Assembly: GCA_023053545.1 (NCBI GenBank)
Contig: JAKZAN010000039.1
Coordinates: 511,001 to 575,000 of the forward strand
Length of the DNA stretch: 64,000 nucleotides
Direction of reading: 5' to 3'
Origin: Lepidurus packardi
Taxonomy: Eukaryota; Arthropoda; Branchiopoda; Notostraca; Triopsidae
Numbering within the stretch: position 1 is the first letter of the stretch; every line of letters begins with the position of its first letter. Position numbers and translations under genes: made by a program. This document shows, in pieces, positions 61,776 through 64,000 of this stretch. The notes beneath the pieces are model-generated. The model made no database searches, was not told where the DNA came from, and saw only the letters and a list, made by a program, of their open reading frames with translations.

Positions 61776-63146
61776 CTACTTGCTCTTTGTCGCGGACTTC
61801 TTGTCCTTTGCTTCTACTTCCTTCAGTCGGGTAGGACAGTTTGAGTCAAAAGCGTAGTGTTGGTCTTTGCAATTTGCACATTTCTTCATTGCCTCTGTGC
61901 ATTTCCTTGTGTCGTGGTTTTTGGCACATTTTCCGCAGGTTGGAGTCTTCTCGCGGCAAGACGCTGACATGTGGCCATAGGCTTGACAATTATAGCACTG
62001 AAGGATCTGGGGGTGTTTGACGTTTTCCACTTGTACTATGCGGTTGAAAGCAAAGATGGCTCCCACTTCTATCAACCGTTTCTTCTCTTCTTCTGATTTA
62101 CAAGTATACTTGATGGAACCGTATGCTTTTTTTACATCCGGGTTTAGCCATTTCGCTTGATCCGCTTGGAAGACGACTTCCAGGTTTGAGTTTTTTTCGG
62201 AGATGTGTTTGCATATTTCTGGTAGACTCTCGTCCTTTGGTAGCTGGTGAATAATCATCGTCAGGTTTGGTTGCCTCTTTACTACCTTTACCGGACCCAA
62301 ATTTGGCAATGTCGCCGATTCAAAAATGTTTTCAGAAGTTGTTTTTTCCTCTATACTCTTGTAGGTGAGTGCGAGTCTGTTCGTTCTGGTCTTTCCTACT
62401 AGGACAGGTTTCGGTGCTTTTGGGTATGCTTTGGACAGGTCATCTTCGATTGTCTTCAGAAGATCTTTCCTGGGAATGACCGCGTTTCTCTTAGTCTCGT
62501 CTTCTTGCTGAATGAATAACGTTAGACCATCGTCGTCTTGAGCGCTTGAATCGTGGCTGGCAGGGGTGACACTTGGGGTGCTTGTCACCTTGATTGATGG
62601 TTTGGTTCTCTTCCTTTGGACAACTTGTGTCCAAGTGCTTGTTTGAGCCGGAGACGAGGAGACTTGGTTTGTGGCGTTAATTTGCGTAGTTGAGAAGGAA
62701 GGTTTCATGTGTTCTTCCTGTAGATCCTTGCGGAGTCCAATAACTTCCGCTTTTAATGCCATGACTTCCTGGATTAGATTCTCGTTGCTCTCTTTAAGTG
62801 ATCGAAGTGTCGACAGGATGACATCCATGGTAGATACTTGGGTTGGATCTTCGATTGAGAAACACCTTCTGCGATACGTCTGATCATTTGGGGGGGAGGG
62901 TAGGGGACGTTTCTGACCCAGAATTGGGTTTGCAGTCGCTTTTTTGTCACGACATGGTTTGCAGTTCTTGGCTGCAGGTTTGTCTTTTAGAAACAGGTCA
63001 CCACAGGTTTGGCATTTCACTTGGGGTTGTGATGTGACTGTTGGGTTGGGCGAGTCTATTTCAATGTTTTCAAGCACACGGGAAGGGCCTGGTTGAGAAA
63101 ACCGGATCCCCCCTTTAACGGGCGAGTTTTCAGGTGTCCTTAACAT
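61776..63146 (-). CDS. Element C ORF1: gag-like RNA-binding protein, intact
   Basis: 456 residues from the first ATG (63,146). The frame is open 9 codons further to a TTG, which I do not take as the start; the ATG has A at -3. Order: C45-X2-C48-X13-C62-X2-C65 zinc motif; basic Pro-rich stretch; coiled coil at about 105-146 (leucine-rich, would mediate oligomerisation); Ser/Thr-rich linker; a conserved middle domain shared with A (VIPRKDLL, PNLTMIIHQLPKD, WLNPDVKKAYGSIKYTC); then three knuckles, C384-X2-C-X4-H-X4-C, C404-X2-C-X3-H-X4-C and C423-X2-C-X3-H-X6-C. The tail is basic. LINE ORF1 proteins of this type bind element RNA and form the particle with ORF2. The N-terminal C4 motif is unusual to me. 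Confidence 0.93.
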   Translation of the reverse strand: MLRTPENSPVKGGIRFSQPGPSRVLENIEIDSPNPTVTSQPQVKCQTCGDLFLKDKPAAKNCKPCRDKKATANPILGQKRPLPSPPNDQTYRRRCFSIEDPTQVSTMDVILSTLRSLKESNENLIQEVMALKAEVIGLRKDLQEEHMKPSFSTTQINATNQVSSSPAQTSTWTQVVQRKRTKPSIKVTSTPSVTPASHDSSAQDDDGLTLFIQQEDETKRNAVIPRKDLLKTIEDDLSKAYPKAPKPVLVGKTRTNRLALTYKSIEEKTTSENIFESATLPNLGPVKVVKRQPNLTMIIHQLPKDESLPEICKHISEKNSNLEVVFQADQAKWLNPDVKKAYGSIKYTCKSEEEKKRLIEVGAIFAFNRIVQVENVKHPQILQCYNCQAYGHMSASCREKTPTCGKCAKNHDTRKCTEAMKKCANCKDQHYAFDSNCPTRLKEVEAKDKKSATKSK

Positions 63147-63369
63147 ATTGTCACTGGGCAAAGCCCAAAACAATCACTTAAGAGGTCCTCGTTCATGCAC
63201 AAATATGCAAATAAACGTTATGAAAAATTCCACAAAGGTGCAACAAGCACTTAACTAAACCTGGTAACGAGAACTACCTAAACAAAACTTTGGGTACACC
63301 AATAGAATTACAAAAACAGGAGCGCACTTCAAAAAACGACCGAGCTTCCCGCCAGTCCGCACAGTGTCC
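63147..63369 (-). promoter_or_regulatory. 5' UTR of element C
   Basis: 223 bp upstream of ORF1. A 5-bp hairpin (TGGGC, AAA, GCCCA on the plus strand, 63,155-63,167) lies 8 nt before the ATG. An internal promoter would be expected here but no motif is recognised. Confidence 0.45.
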
Positions 63370-64000
63370 TACGGACTGCATTAATACATTACGGACTGAA
63401 TTAGTTCCTTACGGACTGAATTAATTCCTTATTAACATAATAAATTCCTTACGGAATGAATTAATTCCTTACGGACTGAATTAATTCCTTACGGATTGAA
63501 TTAATTCCTTACGGACTGAATTAATTCTTAACGGTATGAATTAATTCCTTACGGACCGAATTAATACCTTTGGGAATGAACTAATTCCTTACGTGCTGAA
63601 TTAATTTCTTACGGAATGAATTAATTCCTTACGGACTGAATTAATTCCTAACGGACTGAATTAATTCCTTACGGACTGAATTAATTCCTTCCGGATTGAA
63701 TTAATTCTTTACGGACTGAAATAATTCCTTACGGACTGAATTAATTCTTTACGGAGTGAATTAATTCCTTACAGACTGAATTAATTCCTTACGGACTGAA
63801 TTAATTACTTAAGGACTGAACTAATTCCTTACGGATTGAATTAATTCCTTACGGACTTAATTAATTCCTTACGGACTGAATTAATCCCTTACGGACTGAG
63901 TTAATTCCATACGGACTGAATTAATTCCTTACGGATTGAATTAATTCCTTACGTACTGAATTAATTAATTAATGGACTGAATTAATTCCTTACGGACTGA
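63370..64000. repeat. Satellite array, domain beta, after element C
   Basis: 20-bp monomers to the window end. The order (GCATTAATACATT, TTAGTTCC, TTATTAACATAATAAATT, TTAACGGTATG, CCTTTGGGAATG, CCATACGG) follows that at about 46,311-46,920 closely, which is the uninterrupted version of the same block. Confidence 0.95.

Larger units (their letters stand above)
58427..63369 (-). mobile_element. Non-LTR retrotransposon, family C, apparently complete (4.9 kb)
   Basis: 4,943 bp on the minus strand with a 14-T tract (58,427-58,440). Sense order is 5' UTR (223 bp), intact ORF1 (456 codons from ATG), TAG-CTT-ATG, intact ORF2 (1080 codons), short 3' UTR with stem-loop, and poly-A. A diagnostic-variant target-site duplication brackets it. 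Both frames are open, so it could be autonomous. Whether the 5' end is complete cannot be told from one copy. Family relationship to B is clear along all of ORF2. Confidence 0.95.

Noticed and set aside
63147..63173. Nine-codon N-terminal extension of element C ORF1 from a TTG
   Set aside because: An ATG with A at -3 follows directly. A TTG start is unlikely in a eukaryotic transcript.
63335..63369. CGGACTG within the 5' end of element C (minus strand) as captured satellite
   Set aside because: Only seven bases and on the opposite strand to the array's CGGACTG; probably chance.
1..64000. Canonical telomere repeat (TTAGG or similar) array
   Set aside because: The monomer does not contain tandem TTAGG, TTAGGG or TCAGG. 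A telomeric role for this satellite remains possible but nothing here shows it.
1..64000. CENP-B-box-like motif in the monomer
   Set aside because: No match to the TTCG..AAACGGG core. A centromeric role cannot be argued from sequence alone.

Overview
The window is eukaryotic, very probably from an arthropod, and insect is the best guess. It holds no recognisable host gene. About two thirds of it (roughly 42.3 kb of 64 kb, from my boundaries) is one AT-rich tandem repeat with a 20-bp monomer, canonical form GAATTAATTCCTTACGGACT. The other third is five non-LTR (LINE-type) retrotransposon copies embedded in the array. The host assignment rests only on the retrotransposon type (apurinic-type endonuclease, reverse transcriptase, C-terminal CCHC, no visible RNase H, separate zinc-knuckle ORF1), so it is an inference.

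Layout: 1-13,100 is satellite domain alpha, marked by TTTTATTAATTCC, TTAATTAATCGATTACGG and 12-bp short units. 13,101-20,852 is satellite domain beta, marked by GGATTGAATT, GGACCAAATT, TAACATAATAAATT and 21-bp units. Element A copy 1 is at 20,853-25,767, satellite at 25,768-31,328, element A copy 2 at 31,329-36,242, satellite at 36,243-42,306. Element B copy 1 is at 42,307-45,749, satellite at 45,750-54,051, element B copy 2 at 54,052-57,493, satellite at 57,494-58,426. Element C is at 58,427-63,369 and satellite runs to 64,000.

All five elements are encoded on the minus strand, begin on the plus strand with a poly-T tract (their poly-A tails), and sit at the same phase of the 20-bp monomer. 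The left flank ends ..TTACGGACTGAATT and the right flank restarts at TACGGACTGAATT.., giving a target-site duplication of about 13 bp. The implied first nick (GAATT/AATTC) lies at the centre of the monomer's 10-bp palindrome. Three distinct but related families (A, B, C) therefore use the same satellite site in the same orientation. Their 3' ends also share a short stem-loop just before the poly-A, with base changes that preserve pairing. I regard this satellite-targeting retrotransposon community as the main discovery candidate.

Element C has both ORFs intact and is the best candidate for an autonomous master copy. Element B is 5'-truncated in the last codons of ORF1. Copy B1 has an intact 1044-codon ORF2, and B2 has one CGA-to-TGA nonsense change. 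Both A copies carry the same disruptions in ORF1 and ORF2, so they are a segmental duplication of one insertion. B1 and B2 are also duplicates of one insertion. The five copies thus represent about three independent insertion events, followed by amplification of the satellite in blocks of several kb.
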